Positions 1 to 6,011 are shown, numbered from the stretch's first letter. The stretch is DNA of 6,466 bases from Bacteroidales bacterium (GCA_026985625.1 JALSQC010000414.1:1-6466); one strand, 5' to 3'. Numbers and translations are program-made. The notes: generated by a model from the sequence alone, not told the origin.

Positions 1-258
1 CCTAAACAAATAAAAAAAGCACAAGGTTCTGCTCTACAGAATACAAATAAAAATTACAACATATCAGATGATAACGAAAATAAAATTATTGCAGCCGACC
101 CTGTAATAGAATATATGTCGCACGATGCTCTTTTAAAAACAATAAAAAAAACCGAAATCGCTATGAAAAAAGCTGCAAAAGACCTAGACTTTTTACAAGC
201 AGCACAATATCGCGACGAACTAAAAAAACTAAAAGAAATTTTAAAATCAAAATTTTAA
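1..258 (+). CDS. uvrB: UvrB, excinuclease ABC subunit B, C-terminal fragment
   Basis: This is the 3' end of a gene whose start lies before the window; 85 codons and a TAA stop are visible in frame 1. UvrB is the DNA-damage-verifying helicase-like subunit of nucleotide excision repair in the cytoplasm. The visible part begins in the stretch after the helicase core (PKQIKKA), continues through a variable polar linker and the segment AADPVIEYMS (residues 31-40 of the fragment), and ends with a UVR domain at about 44-80 (LLKTIKKTE...AAKDLDFLQAAQYRDEL). The UVR helical hairpin is the known UvrC contact in this family. UVR motifs also occur in UvrC, ClpC and McsA, but the C-terminal position and the preceding linker fit UvrB best. 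The stop lies 12 bases from the end of the convergent START-like gene, and no convincing terminator separates them. Confidence 0.9.
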   Translation, partial: PKQIKKAQGSALQNTNKNYNISDDNENKIIAADPVIEYMSHDALLKTIKKTEIAMKKAAKDLDFLQAAQYRDELKKLKEILKSKF

Positions 259-270
259 TAAAAATAAATA

Positions 271-654
271 TTAACCTCCTATAACATTTCTTAAATCTTG
301 TATTTGTTGGTCCCACAATTCAATGGCATCTTCCCTCTCGTCTTCATCATAGGCAAAATCAGTAATAATAAGAGCCGTATCGCCTGTTAGTTCATTTATA
401 CTTATTTTAAACTCAAAATACGAATTATCATCTTCATCGTCTAACCAATGAAAACGAATATATTTTTGATCTTTTTTACCTAATAATTTAGCAGTTTGCT
501 CCGACTGTTCCCAAAAAAAAGTAAAAATGTTACCCCTGGAATTAACATCGTCAGCAAACCATTCCGATAATCCACTTGGAGTACTTATCCGATTATATAA
601 TATTTTTGGAGATGATTTAAACGAATATTCTATTGTATATTTTTCTTTCGCCAT
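271..654 (-). CDS. START-like (SRPBCC superfamily) domain protein, Bacteroidetes type
   Basis: A small, complete, acidic soluble protein of 127 residues without a signal peptide or membrane segment. It resembles the Bacteroidetes START-like domain family of the SRPBCC/Bet v1 fold, usually about 125-130 residues. Recognisable stretches are TPSGLSEWFADDV (25-37), which resembles the signature of AHSA1-type domains, YIRFHWLDDED (65-75), ELTGDTALIITDFA (88-101), and a C-terminal helix starting ELWDQQIQDLR (112-122). The fold typically encloses a hydrophobic ligand cavity, but neither ligand nor function is known for this family, and I assign none. The ATG at 652-654 begins MAKEKYTIEY, as in relatives recalled from other Bacteroidetes. 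The gene is convergent with uvrB and divergent from dapB, so it is probably transcribed alone from the A/T-rich region beyond 655. Confidence 0.82.
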   Translation of the reverse strand: MAKEKYTIEYSFKSSPKILYNRISTPSGLSEWFADDVNSRGNIFTFFWEQSEQTAKLLGKKDQKYIRFHWLDDEDDNSYFEFKISINELTGDTALIITDFAYDEDEREDAIELWDQQIQDLRNVIGG

Positions 655-848
655 AAAGCCTAATATTTTAATATGTGCAATATAAAAAAAAATATAATAA
701 TATAAAATTTTTTTAGTTATTAAATAATTGTTACATCTTAAATTTATAAAAAATAATTATCTTAAAATATTATAATTAACAAAATTTATTAAAAAACAAA
801 TATTAATATTAATGCTTTTTAATATCTTTACAGCTTAATTTTTTTAAT
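655..848. promoter_or_regulatory. Divergent intergenic region between the START-like gene and dapB
   Basis: This 194-base gap lies between two divergently transcribed genes and must hold promoters for both. It is extremely A/T-rich, roughly 10% G+C by my hand count, lower than the flanking genes. The only promoter-like element I can defend is the near-consensus -7 box at 823-830 facing dapB. On the minus strand TATATTGC at about 685-678 is a poor match to TAnnTTTG. I see no riboswitch, RNA gene or small ORF here. Confidence 0.6.
823..830 (+). promoter_or_regulatory. Probable Bacteroidetes -7 box for dapB
   Basis: TATCTTTA matches the Bacteroidetes -7 consensus TAnnTTTG at all fixed positions except the last (A for G). 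It ends 18 bases before the dapB ATG. The exact box TATCTTTG upstream of the methyltransferase gene (4077-4084) has the same spacing. No clear TTG-type -33 element is seen upstream, so the call rests on the box and the matching spacing. Confidence 0.5.
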
Positions 849-1562
849 ATGAATATTGCAATTATCGGTTATGGTAAAATGGGCAAAGAGATAGAAAAAA
901 TTGCTCTCGAACGCAAACACAATATAAAACTTATTATTGATATTAATAATAAACACGATTTAAATACCGATAATCTAAAAAATATTGACGTTGCAATAGA
1001 ATTTTCGACTCCCGACACAGCAGTATCAAATTTTTATAAATGTTTCGACAATAATATACCCGTAGTATCGGGAACAACAGGTTGGTTAAACAAATACAAC
1101 GATATTGTAAACTACTGCAAACAAAATAATAAAACTTTTTTTTATGCATCAAATTTTAGTATTGGTGTAAATATATTATTTGAGATAAATTTACATCTTG
1201 CAAAAATTATGAGCAAATTCGACAATTACGAAGTCTTAATAGAAGAAACACACCATATATACAAATTAGACAAACCCAGCGGAACAGCAATAAGTCTGGC
1301 TAAACAAATTTTAGAAAAAAACAAAACAAAAAAAGGTTGGGAATTAGAAACAACAAACAAAGAACTACTTAATATAAAATCGTATAGAGAAGGCGAAGTT
1401 CCCGGCATACATAAAGTTATTTACCAATCAGACATCGATAAATTAGAACTTAAACACTCTGCATTTAGCCGTAAAGGTTTTGCTTTGGGAGCTATTTTAG
1501 CTGCAGAATTTATAAAAAATAAACACGGCGTTTTTAACATGCAAGATTTATTACAACTTTAA
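849..1562 (+). CDS. dapB: 4-hydroxy-tetrahydrodipicolinate reductase
   Basis: Cytoplasmic reductase of the diaminopimelate/lysine pathway. It reduces the dehydrated form of 4-hydroxy-tetrahydrodipicolinate with NAD(P)H, supplying lysine and meso-diaminopimelate for peptidoglycan. The 237-residue protein is complete, slightly shorter than the approximately 270 residues of the E. coli enzyme. The N-terminal Rossmann motif GYGKMG is at 7-12; Asp31 at the end of strand 2 could favour NADH (inference). SGTTGW (74-79) and ASNFSIGVN (100-108) are family motifs. The substrate region has HHIYKLDKPSGTA (135-147); His135 and Lys139 align with the E. coli catalytic His159 and Lys163. The C-terminal REGEVPGIH (180-188) and RKGFALGAILAAEF segments are also typical. 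The ATG at 849 directly begins the first beta strand. lepB follows after 21 bases with no terminator, so the two are probably co-transcribed. Confidence 0.96.
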   Translation: MNIAIIGYGKMGKEIEKIALERKHNIKLIIDINNKHDLNTDNLKNIDVAIEFSTPDTAVSNFYKCFDNNIPVVSGTTGWLNKYNDIVNYCKQNNKTFFYASNFSIGVNILFEINLHLAKIMSKFDNYEVLIEETHHIYKLDKPSGTAISLAKQILEKNKTKKGWELETTNKELLNIKSYREGEVPGIHKVIYQSDIDKLELKHSAFSRKGFALGAILAAEFIKNKHGVFNMQDLLQL

Positions 1563-1583
1563 AACAAAATATAATTTAAACTC

Positions 1584-2945
1584 ATGAAAAAATTCTGGAA
1601 AAATAAAAAATTTAAATTCGTTTTTTGGACAATAGTTTATATTTTAATGACAATTTGGATTGGTAACTATTGGCTATTATTCGGATTACCAATAATTTTT
1701 GACTTTTATATATCAAAAAAAGTAAATTGGACTCCTTGGAAAGCAAAAGACGGAACAAAAAAGAACAAATTTATAGAGTGGGTAGATGCAATTATTTTTG
1801 CAGTAATTGCCGCAACAATAATACGAACATTTTTTATCGAAGCTTTTACAATACCAACATCGTCAATGGAAAAAACACTACTTGTTGGTGATTACCTGTT
1901 TGTTAGCAAGGTAAGTTACGGTCCGCGTTTACCAATGACACCTCTATCATTTCCTTTTGCACACCACACTCTACCATTAACCGAAAATACAAAATCGTAT
2001 CTCGAATGGATAGAAATGCCATACAAAAGATTAGCAGGATTAGAAAATATAAAGCGAAACGATGTTGTAGTTTTTAATTTTCCGGCAGGCGATACGGTTT
2101 GTCTCAATTACCAAGAAGTAAGTTATTATCAACTTTGTCGCGATTACGGACGACAAGCTGTTTGGGAAAACAAACTTATAAATCCAAATACAGGCAAAAA
2201 ACTTTTTGGCGATATTATTGTCCGTCCAATAGATAAACAAGAAAACTACATAAAACGCTGCACGGCAATTCCCGGCGACACATTACAAATTATAAACCGA
2301 AAATTATACATAAACAAAAAACCGGCATTTAAAGCCAAAGGAGTGCAATACAACTATTATATTAAAACAAACGGAACAAATATAAATCCTCGCATACTCG
2401 ACAAATACGATATTACCGAACATTACGAATCAGCAGATAATCCATACGATTTATACTACACACTTACCGATAAAAATGTAGAAAACCTAAAAAAACTACC
2501 CAATGTAAGCCTTTTAGAACCAATAATAGCAAAACCGGGAATTCGTAACCCAAGAATTTTCCCACACAACGAAAAATTTAACTGGAACGAAGATAACTTT
2601 GGACCACTTTACATACCAAAAAAAGGAGCAACAATAAAAATAAACCTCGACAATCTACCTTTATACGAACGCATAATAAGTTATTACGAACATAATAAAC
2701 TCGATATAAAAGGCGGACAAATTTATATAAACAATAAAAAAGCCGACACATACACATTTAAAATGAACTATTACTGGATGATGGGAGACAATCGCCACAA
2801 CTCAGCCGACAGCCGGTTCTGGGGATTTGTTCCCGAAGACCATATTGTTGGAAAAGCTTGGCTTATTTGGATGTCGTTAGACAAAAACAAATCATTATTT
2901 GGCGGAAAAATACGTTGGAACAGAATTTTTAAACTTATACATTAA
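1584..2945 (+). CDS. lepB: Signal peptidase I, catalytically intact long Bacteroidetes form
   Basis: Membrane-bound serine protease (S26) that removes signal peptides from exported proteins outside the cytoplasmic membrane. The protein has 453 residues, longer than typical E. coli (324) or Bacillus forms. Hydrophobic segments lie at about 11-40, possibly a hairpin, and at 68-87 just before the catalytic domain. Box B is IPTSSMEKTL, with Ser94 as nucleophile (E. coli Ser90). Box C is VGDYLFVSKVSYG (101-113). Box D is YIKRCTAIPGD (222-232), with Lys224 as general base (E. coli Lys145). Box E is GDNRHNSADSR (401-411), with Gly401, Ser407, Asp409 and Arg411 all present. The extra length lies mainly between boxes D and E (about 240-395). 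It sits 21 bases after dapB and 96 bases before a paralogue. All hallmark residues are present, so it should be the active enzyme of the pair. Confidence 0.95.
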   Translation: MKKFWKNKKFKFVFWTIVYILMTIWIGNYWLLFGLPIIFDFYISKKVNWTPWKAKDGTKKNKFIEWVDAIIFAVIAATIIRTFFIEAFTIPTSSMEKTLLVGDYLFVSKVSYGPRLPMTPLSFPFAHHTLPLTENTKSYLEWIEMPYKRLAGLENIKRNDVVVFNFPAGDTVCLNYQEVSYYQLCRDYGRQAVWENKLINPNTGKKLFGDIIVRPIDKQENYIKRCTAIPGDTLQIINRKLYINKKPAFKAKGVQYNYYIKTNGTNINPRILDKYDITEHYESADNPYDLYYTLTDKNVENLKKLPNVSLLEPIIAKPGIRNPRIFPHNEKFNWNEDNFGPLYIPKKGATIKINLDNLPLYERIISYYEHNKLDIKGGQIYINNKKADTYTFKMNYYWMMGDNRHNSADSRFWGFVPEDHIVGKAWLIWMSLDKNKSLFGGKIRWNRIFKLIH

Positions 2946-3041
2946 TTTTAATTATAAGATTTACATTGTAAAATATAATTATTTTAACATATAAATAAAT
3001 GTAATTTGTTATATATCAATAAAATACAAAATTACAGATAA
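2946..3041. repeat. Nested inverted repeats in the gap between the two signal peptidase genes
   Basis: The 96-base gap between the paralogues contains two nested inverted repeats. The outer one is TTACATT (2961-2967) against AATGTAA (2998-3004). The inner one is TAAAATA (2969-2975) against TATTTTA (2980-2986) with a four-base TAAT loop. Only the outer repeat includes a G-C pair, and no T-run follows to suggest a terminator. It could be a weak processing or attenuation hairpin or a symmetric protein-binding site, but chance is a real alternative at this A/T content. No good TAnnTTTG box precedes the next gene; TAATTTG at 3002-3008 is one base short. Confidence 0.3.
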
Positions 3042-4073
3042 ATGAAAATAAAACCAAAATCGATAAAAGATTGGATTAGAGCAATATTAATTGCTCTTTT
3101 TTTAGTCCTGTTTATTCGTTCGTTTATATTTGAATCGTTTATTGTTAAAACCAATAAAATGAGCGAAACAATAAAAAAAGGCGATTATGTTTTTGTAAAC
3201 AAACTATCTTACGGAGCACGTTTCCCTATTACAATACTAACATTTCCGTTTGCTAAAAACATATATGTCGATTGGATAAAACTACCATATTTTAGAATCT
3301 TTAAATTTTCAAAAATAAAACATAACGATATTATCGCAATAAACAATCCCTTACAGTTTGATTTACCAATAGATAAAAAAGATATTATGTTCTCGCGTTG
3401 CATTGCAATACCGGGCGACACAATTACATTTACAAACAAAAATGCAATTTGCTCAGGCAAAAATATCGACAAAAACATAAACTCGCTAAAGTTTGCATAT
3501 CGAATAGTAACAAACGGAACAAAAATAAACTCGGCAGAATTAGCCAAACTAAATATTTATACTTACAAAACTGTTTATAAAAATACGGTTTTCGACTTGT
3601 TTGCAACAGATAGCACTGCAAAAAAAATAGAAAAATTTAAAAACATAAAACAAATACGAAAACTGCAAGATTATCCACAAGAAAACACAACATACATATT
3701 TCCGCAAAGCGATTTTTTTACATGGAACAAAGACAATTTCGGACCATTAAAAATACCCGAAAAAGGCGATACCGTATATTTAACTTACAAAAATATAGAT
3801 TTATATAAAAATATTATCGAGAACTACGAAAATAACAACTTAGAGGTATATAATCAAAAAATATACATAAACAATATATCTACAAACAAGTATGTTATTA
3901 AACAAAACTATTATTTTGTTGCCGACGATAACCGCGATAATGCAAACGACTCGCGATACTGGGGTTTTTTACCCGAATCGCACATCATAGGAAAAGTTAA
4001 TTTTATTTGGTTCTCTTACGATTACAATAATTCTAAAATACGTTGGAACAGAGTTTTTAAATCAGTAAATTAA
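3042..4073 (+). CDS. Signal peptidase I paralogue with exchanged catalytic residues (probable pseudoenzyme)
   Basis: A complete 343-residue S26-family protein, clearly paralogous to its neighbour. It has one N-terminal membrane segment (about 11-29) and lacks the upstream hairpin of the longer paralogue. The fold boxes survive: GDYVFVNKLSYGARFP (47-62) is box C, SRCIAIPGDT (118-127) box D, DNRDNANDSRYWGF (296-309) box E, and the long insert with NGT (158-160) and WNKDNFGPLKIP (228-239) matches the neighbour's. The active site does not. Box B reads VKTNKMSETI, with Lys39 where the neighbour has nucleophile Ser94. Box D reads MFSRC, with Ser118 where the neighbour has general base Lys224. In box E, Gly401 becomes Asp295 and Ser407 becomes Ala301. 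Classical Ser/Lys catalysis is therefore not expected. An accessory role with the active LepB or a rewired site is inference. The reading frame is undamaged and ordinary, so it is not a pseudogene. Confidence 0.88.
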   Translation: MKIKPKSIKDWIRAILIALFLVLFIRSFIFESFIVKTNKMSETIKKGDYVFVNKLSYGARFPITILTFPFAKNIYVDWIKLPYFRIFKFSKIKHNDIIAINNPLQFDLPIDKKDIMFSRCIAIPGDTITFTNKNAICSGKNIDKNINSLKFAYRIVTNGTKINSAELAKLNIYTYKTVYKNTVFDLFATDSTAKKIEKFKNIKQIRKLQDYPQENTTYIFPQSDFFTWNKDNFGPLKIPEKGDTVYLTYKNIDLYKNIIENYENNNLEVYNQKIYINNISTNKYVIKQNYYFVADDNRDNANDSRYWGFLPESHIIGKVNFIWFSYDYNNSKIRWNRVFKSVN

Positions 4074-4076
4074 ATT

Positions 4077-4084
4077 TATCTTTG
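4077..4084 (+). promoter_or_regulatory. Probable Bacteroidetes -7 box for the methyltransferase gene
   Basis: TATCTTTG is an exact match to the Bacteroidetes -7 consensus TAnnTTTG. It starts three bases after the stop of the second signal peptidase gene and ends 18 bases before the methyltransferase ATG, followed by an A-rich stretch. A run of five T (4054-4058), 18 bases upstream, is the only candidate for a -33 element and is weak. The site suggests an internal promoter that lets the methyltransferase and wbqC-like genes be transcribed separately from dapB-lepB. Confidence 0.55.
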
Positions 4085-4102
4085 TATATCAAAAATTAAA
4101 CA

Positions 4103-4867
4103 ATGAGAAAATTTATAAAATTTTTAGTTCGAAAAATACCACGCCCGATATTAATAAAATTTAGTTTTTTATTTAGCGGAATAATATCAATATTTTATAA
4201 AGGCAAAAAATACGAATGTCCAATTTGCGAACATAAATTTCGCAAAATGTTACCTTACGGAAACAAAGGAGCCGTTAACAGACTATGTCCAAAATGCCTG
4301 TCGCTTGAACGACATCGGTTAATATGGTTATATTTAAAACAAAAAACAAAATTCTTTACCGATAATTTAAAAGTATTGCATATTGCTCCCGAACAATCGT
4401 TTTTTAAACGATTTAAAGCTCTCGACAATCTCGATTACACAACAGGCGATTTAGAGTCGCCTATTGTAGATGTGCATTTCGATATACAAAATATGCCTTT
4501 TAAAGATAATACCTACGATATTGTCATCTGCAATCACGTTTTAGAACATATACCAAACGAACATAAAGCAATTACCGAAATTTATCGAATATTAAAAAAA
4601 GGAGGTTGGGCAATTTTACAAGTTCCCATAAATCCAAATTTCGAAAAAACATACGAAGACCCGTCAATTACAGACCCAAAAGAACGCGAAAAACATTTTG
4701 GACAATACGATCATTTACGTTATCACGGAAAAGACTACGGCAAAAGACTCGAAGCAGGAGGCTTTACTGTCGACGAAAACAAATTTGTTAAAACTTTTAC
4801 CAACGAACAAATAGATTATTATCGCTTGCCAAAGAACGAAACTCTTTATATTGCAAAAAAAATATAA
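4103..4867 (+). CDS. Zinc-ribbon plus class I SAM-dependent methyltransferase
   Basis: A complete 254-residue protein. The N-terminal 33 residues are basic and hydrophobic (FSFLFSGIISIFY at about 20-32) and may touch the membrane. Next comes a likely zinc ribbon, CPIC (39-42) and CPKC (62-65), followed by LSLERHRLIWLYL (66-78), a signature I associate with a widespread methyltransferase family found near polysaccharide genes. The Methyltransf_11-like domain follows: motif I is VLHIAPEQSF (91-100), lacking the usual GxGxG; Asp116 in TTGDLES may be the ribose-binding acid; FDIQNMPF (126-133), YDIVICNHVLEHI (138-150) and RILKKGGWAILQVP (162-175) are typical later motifs. The substrate is unknown; a sugar, lipid or cell-surface precursor is inferred from the adjacent wbqC-like gene. 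It follows lepB2 by 29 bases, with its own -7 box, and precedes the next gene by 7 bases. Confidence 0.85.
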   Translation: MRKFIKFLVRKIPRPILIKFSFLFSGIISIFYKGKKYECPICEHKFRKMLPYGNKGAVNRLCPKCLSLERHRLIWLYLKQKTKFFTDNLKVLHIAPEQSFFKRFKALDNLDYTTGDLESPIVDVHFDIQNMPFKDNTYDIVICNHVLEHIPNEHKAITEIYRILKKGGWAILQVPINPNFEKTYEDPSITDPKEREKHFGQYDHLRYHGKDYGKRLEAGGFTVDENKFVKTFTNEQIDYYRLPKNETLYIAKKI

Positions 4868-4874
4868 ACTAAAA

Positions 4875-5501
4875 ATGCCTGTTTTATTAAGCACAGCCTA
4901 CTTTCCGCCTATATTATATTTTAAAAACATATACAACGCAAAAAATGTAATAATAGAAATAAACGATAATTACACAAAACAAACATACCGTAACCGCACA
5001 AAAATATTATCGGCAAATGGTGTTATATCGCTAAGTTTTCCGGTTATAAACACGCATAATAAAAAAATAAAAACAAAAGATATACAAATAGACTATTCTA
5101 CAGCTTGGCAAAAAAATCACTACAAAACAATACTGTCAGCATATAAATCGTCACCTTTTTTCGATTATTATATCGACTATTTTTTACCGTTTTTTAATAA
5201 AAAATATAAATTCTTAATCGACTTTAATACAAAAATATTAGAACAACTATTTTATGCTTTTGATATAAAAAAAAATATATCGTTTACTAACGAATACAAA
5301 CACAACACACAAAATATTAACGATTTACGAGAAGATTTTAATACTAAAAAAAATCACATACAAGAGAAATATTGTATTAAATACAGACAAGTTTTTTCCG
5401 ATAGATTTGATTTTACTCCCAACCTTTCGATTTTAGATATGCTTTTTAATCTGGGACCCGAATCTGAGATTTTCTTATCAAAAAAAACCTATATGATATA
5501 A
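4875..5501 (+). CDS. WbqC-family protein
   Basis: A complete 208-residue soluble protein of the WbqC-like family, whose members occur in O-antigen and other surface-polysaccharide clusters and, in Bacteroidetes, beside signal peptidase genes. Its biochemical role is not established. Typical stretches are LLSTAYFPP (4-12), AWQKNHYKTILSAYKSSPFF (77-96) and the C-terminal PNLSILDMLFNLGPE (182-196). I chose the ATG at 4875 over an in-frame TTG at 4851: the ATG puts the conserved LLSTAYFPP segment at the very N terminus, as in relatives, and gives a 7-base gap after the methyltransferase stop, whereas TTG would add eight lysine-rich residues and overlap it by 17 bases. The tight spacing indicates translation from the same mRNA as the methyltransferase. 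The stop codon (5499-5501) lies inside the loop region of the terminator hairpin. Confidence 0.87.
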   Translation: MPVLLSTAYFPPILYFKNIYNAKNVIIEINDNYTKQTYRNRTKILSANGVISLSFPVINTHNKKIKTKDIQIDYSTAWQKNHYKTILSAYKSSPFFDYYIDYFLPFFNKKYKFLIDFNTKILEQLFYAFDIKKNISFTNEYKHNTQNINDLREDFNTKKNHIQEKYCIKYRQVFSDRFDFTPNLSILDMLFNLGPESEIFLSKKTYMI

Positions 5502-5518
5502 AATCAAATAGGTTTTTT
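5482..5518. terminator. Bidirectional hairpin terminator between wbqC-like gene and thioredoxin gene
   Basis: AAAAAACCTAT (5482-5492) pairs perfectly with ATAGGTTTTTT (5508-5518), 11 base pairs. After one A-A mismatch the hairpin continues with TGAT (5494-5497) against ATCA (5503-5506), closing on a five-base loop, ATAAA. The A-run on one side and the T-run on the other give a U-tract in either transcript, so it can stop both the plus-strand cluster and the convergent thioredoxin gene, whose stop is 25 bases away. It overlaps the last codons and stop of the wbqC-like gene. Confidence 0.88.
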
Positions 5519-5543
5519 AATTTTAATAATATATTAAAATAAA

Positions 5544-5903
5544 TTATTTTTCTACTTTTAATACATCGGCAATAGCTTTTACAAAAGTTTCTTTTGGTAA
5601 TGCACCTACAGCCATTTGAGGTTGAGCATCAAGCGGAACAAATAATAACGACGGAATACTTTGAACTCCAAAAATTGCTGCCAACTCTTGTTGTTCTTCG
5701 GTATTAATTTTATAAATAACTAACTTATCGCCATATTCTGCCTGAAGTTCTTCTAATATTGGTGCTACCATTTTACAAGGTTGACACCAATCTGCATAAA
5801 AATCTATCATACAAGGAACTGTTCCCTCGTATTTCCACTCTTTGTGTTTTGTGTAATCAAAAACTTTTTGTTTAAAAGTCTCTACTGTTAAATGTTCTAA
5901 CAT
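5544..5903 (-). CDS. trxA: Thioredoxin with a WCQPC active site
   Basis: A complete 119-residue thioredoxin-fold protein that reduces disulfides in the cytoplasm; there is no signal peptide or membrane segment. The active site WCQPC (39-43) has redox cysteines Cys40 and Cys43, after the core strand CMIDFYADW (31-39). The cis-proline is in SIPSLLFV (82-89, Pro84), and NTEEQQELAAIFGVQS (67-82) matches the usual thioredoxin helix and strand. It is slightly longer than E. coli thioredoxin (about 109) owing to an N-terminal insert with KEWKYEG (21-27), which I recall from Bacteroidetes thioredoxins. Two details differ from the standard form: Gln replaces Gly in the CGPC motif, and Cys31 is an extra cysteine. 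The gene stands alone, convergent with the wbqC-like gene and divergent from the nucleotidyltransferase gene. The symbol is a family-level label. Confidence 0.9.
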   Translation of the reverse strand: MLEHLTVETFKQKVFDYTKHKEWKYEGTVPCMIDFYADWCQPCKMVAPILEELQAEYGDKLVIYKINTEEQQELAAIFGVQSIPSLLFVPLDAQPQMAVGALPKETFVKAIADVLKVEK

Positions 5904-5981
5904 ACTTATTTAATTAATTTGATTAATAAAAAATTTAATTTCGTGTATAAGTCAAAAGACATACCACAAAAAAATATCTGC

Positions 5982-5989
5982 CAAAAATA
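5982..5989 (-). promoter_or_regulatory. Possible Bacteroidetes -7 box for the thioredoxin gene
   Basis: Read on the minus strand this is TATTTTTG, an exact TAnnTTTG match, 78 bases upstream of the thioredoxin ATG. No closer exact match exists on that strand in the gap. There is no recognisable -33 element, so confidence is low. Confidence 0.35.
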
Positions 5990-6011
5990 AACAAAATGTT
6001 TATTTAAATCT

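Noticed and set aside
255..274. Inverted repeat TTAATA/TATTAA between the convergent uvrB and START-like genes, considered as a terminator.
   Set aside because: Six A/T-only pairs with an eight-base loop and no strong T-run; such repeats are expected by chance here.
655..848. Replication origin or DnaA-box region because of the very high A/T content.
   Set aside because: No DnaA-box-like repeats (TTATNCACA) were found; the composition fits a divergent promoter gap in a low-G+C genome.
943..2240. Minus-strand open frames inside dapB and lepB (943-1152, 1226-1408, 1916-2107, 2040-2240).
   Set aside because: They are antisense to strongly conserved coding sequence and have no recognisable motifs.
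3209..3621. Overlapping open frames on both strands inside the second signal peptidase gene (minus 3209-3547, minus 3430-3621, plus 3398-3580).
   Set aside because: They lie wholly within a clear conserved gene and show no recognisable domain.
3042..4073. Calling the second signal peptidase gene a pseudogene.
   Set aside because: The frame is intact over 343 codons, fold motifs and the C-terminal motif are conserved, and only active-site positions differ.
4606..4791. Plus-strand open frame of 61 codons inside the methyltransferase gene.
   Set aside because: It is very rich in Arg and Lys with no family resemblance and is a shifted-frame shadow of the conserved methyltransferase.
4851..4874. 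TTG at 4851 as the start of the wbqC-like gene, which would overlap the methyltransferase gene by 17 bases.
   Set aside because: The ATG at 4875 places the conserved LLSTAYFPP at the N terminus; the extra eight residues are lysine-rich and simply reflect the A-rich end of the upstream gene.
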